DNA from: Paenirhizobium cremeum | GTDB taxonomy: Bacteria > Pseudomonadota > Alphaproteobacteria > Rhizobiales > Rhizobiaceae | Assembly: GCF_022884085.1 (NCBI RefSeq) | Contig: NZ_JAGGCS010000012.1 | Location: forward strand, 1 to 64,000 | DNA: 64,000 bases | Direction: 5' to 3' | Shown here: positions 62,959 through 64,000 of the stretch, piece after piece | Numbering within the stretch: position 1 is the first letter of the stretch | Layout of the letters: the number at the start of each line of letters is the position of its first letter | Translations under genes and position numbers: made by a program | The notes under the pieces: generated by a model | Database searches by the model: none | What the model was told of the DNA's origin: nothing | What the model saw: only the letters and a program-made list of their open reading frames with translations

Positions 62959-63280
62959 CATGGAGAGCGGCGGCCGGTCTTGCATTCCGGTGCGCTCATC
63001 GCCATCTGCCGAAAGGCATGCCCGGCGCAAGGCTCGGATGCTATCCCTGCGATAACGAACCGGCCTTCGTCTGGCTGCAAACGGCGGATCGCATGCTCTG
63101 CCAATCTGTTCTTTTTACTGGATTACAGCGGAATTCCAGCCTTGCAGTCAGAAAAACCGCTTCTTATATACGCGACATAACCGCAGCGAGGACTGCGATA
63201 TCCCAGACCATCCACGTCGAGGGGCTGTCAACGGAATGCCTTTTCGGGGTTCCGATAGCCTGCTTCAAGGAGAGAATGAC
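62959..63280. other. Intergenic region upstream of dnaK
   Basis: No credible gene lies in these 322 bp; a short frame across them reads like chance sequence. The second half holds the heat-shock promoter at 63141-63172 and about 110 bp of dnaK leader. I see no terminator for the penicillin-binding protein gene. Confidence 0.6.
63141..63172 (+). promoter_or_regulatory. RpoH (sigma-32) heat-shock promoter of dnaK
   Basis: CTTG (63141-63144), 18 bp, then CTTATATACG (63163-63172): every fixed position of the alphaproteobacterial RpoH consensus CTTG-N17/18-CYTATNTNNG is met. It lies about 110 bp before the dnaK ATG. Confidence 0.85.
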
Positions 63281-64000
63281 ATGGCAAAAGTAATCGGTAT
63301 CGACCTTGGAACGACCAATTCCTGCGTCGCCGTCATGGACGGCAAGGATGCAAAGGTTATTGAAAACTCCGAAGGCGCACGCACCACGCCCTCCATGGTG
63401 GCATTCACGGACGACGGCGAACGCCTCGTCGGCCAGCCGGCCAAGCGCCAGGCGGTCACCAACCCCACCAACACGCTGTTCGCCGTCAAGCGCCTCATCG
63501 GCCGTCGCTATGACGACCCGACCGTCGAAAAGGACAAGGGCCTCGTGCCGTTCCATATCGTCAAGGGCGACAATGGCGACGCTTGGGTAGAAGCCCAGGG
63601 CAAAGGTTATTCCCCGGCACAGATCTCCGCGATGATCCTTCAGAAGATGAAGGAAACCGCCGAATCCTATCTCGGGGAAAAGGTCGAGAAGGCCGTCATC
63701 ACGGTTCCCGCCTACTTCAACGACGCCCAGCGTCAGGCCACCAAGGACGCCGGCCGTATCGCCGGTCTCGAAGTCCTGCGTATCATCAACGAGCCGACGG
63801 CTGCCGCGCTCGCCTACGGTCTCGACAAGAAGGACGGCAAGACGATCGCCGTCTACGACCTTGGCGGCGGTACCTTCGATATCTCGATCCTGGAAATCGG
63901 CGACGGCGTCTTCGAAGTGAAGTCGACCAATGGCGATACCTTCCTCGGCGGTGAAGACTTCGACATGCGTCTTGTCGAATACCTGGTTGCCGAGTTCAAA
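63281..64000 (+). CDS. dnaK: Chaperone protein DnaK (5' part, cut by the window end)
   Basis: Hsp70 chaperone. The first 240 codons are present and open to the edge of the window; the full protein should be near 640 residues. The actin-like ATPase domain shows [17 protein letters not shown] (phosphate 1), [34 protein letters not shown], and [14 protein letters not shown] (phosphate 2). AAGGAGAG lies 7 nt before the ATG. Heat control is expected from the RpoH promoter upstream. dnaJ would be expected after it but lies outside. Confidence 0.98.
   Translation, partial: MAKVIGIDLGTTNSCVAVMDGKDAKVIENSEGARTTPSMVAFTDDGERLVGQPAKRQAVTNPTNTLFAVKRLIGRRYDDPTVEKDKGLVPFHIVKGDNGDAWVEAQGKGYSPAQISAMILQKMKETAESYLGEKVEKAVITVPAYFNDAQRQATKDAGRIAGLEVLRIINEPTAAALAYGLDKKDGKTIAVYDLGGGTFDISILEIGDGVFEVKSTNGDTFLGGEDFDMRLVEYLVAEFK

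Noticed and set aside
61375..63030. 551-codon open frame on the minus strand opposite the penicillin-binding protein
   Set aside because: Antisense shadow of a protein with all catalytic motifs.
62955..63293. 112-codon frame upstream of dnaK
   Set aside because: It covers the dnaK heat-shock promoter and leader and its translation looks random.

Overview
The window reads as chromosomal DNA of a Rhizobiaceae alphaproteobacterium (Sinorhizobium/Rhizobium/Agrobacterium type). The signs are high GC, ATGA-coupled operons, a cpa/tad (ctp-type) Flp pilus locus, a rhizobial phn cluster with two PhnE permeases, a textbook alphaproteobacterial RpoH promoter before dnaK, and a typical rhizobial GC-rich intergenic repeat. 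The exact genus cannot be told from the sequence alone. There is no rRNA, IS element, prophage or CRISPR array.

Layout. 1-1560: tRNA-Ser(GGA) and its promoter, a small membrane protein and msrA. 1.8-13.5 kb: a nucleoside block. On the plus strand a BMP-type ABC importer is followed by cdd, purine nucleoside phosphorylase, deoC and deoA. On the minus strand lie deoB, add and upp, with a membrane-anchored retropepsin-like protease between the two groups. Together they import nucleosides, split them to bases and (deoxy)ribose phosphates, and feed the sugars to glycolysis. 13.6-25.1 kb: the Flp/Tad pilus locus. A divergent set (two TadE-like pseudopilins and a pilus N-domain protein) faces flp-cpaABCDEF-tadBC, and a short unlisted gene follows. 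25.3-34.5 kb (minus): a CoxG-like protein, pncB, a small membrane protein, a 2-hydroxyacid dehydrogenase and the yejABEF peptide importer. 34.7-40.7 kb: mepA, mgsA, glk, an MsbA-like exporter, dapB and gpmA.

40.8-54.2 kb is a complete C-P lyase pathway: the repressor phnF, then phnGHIJKL with a hexapeptide transferase, then phnCDE1E2, a DUF1045 protein, phnM and phnN. PhnGHIJ with PhnK/L and PhnM cleave the C-P bond, PhnCDE import phosphonate, and PhnN converts ribose 1,5-bisphosphate to PRPP. phnP is missing; the DUF1045 protein, which carries two HxT motifs, is a candidate replacement. The phnF-phnG gap carries a Pho box exactly 10 bp upstream of a perfect TATAAT, with a palindromic operator just downstream.

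54.3-64 kb: polA, a probable three-hairpin small RNA (alpha-r7/Smr7C-like), a MarR regulator, an M20 peptidase, a structured intergenic region with a perfect CtrA box, a YbaK-family deacylase, a class A penicillin-binding protein, and the first 240 codons of dnaK.

Most of the window is ordinary core genome. The less explained items are a 30-codon membrane-peptide gene with an ideal Shine-Dalgarno lying antisense between phnI and phnJ, a 52-codon gene after tadC, the DUF1045 protein, the two structured intergenic regions, and the regulatory boxes upstream of phnG and of the penicillin-binding protein.
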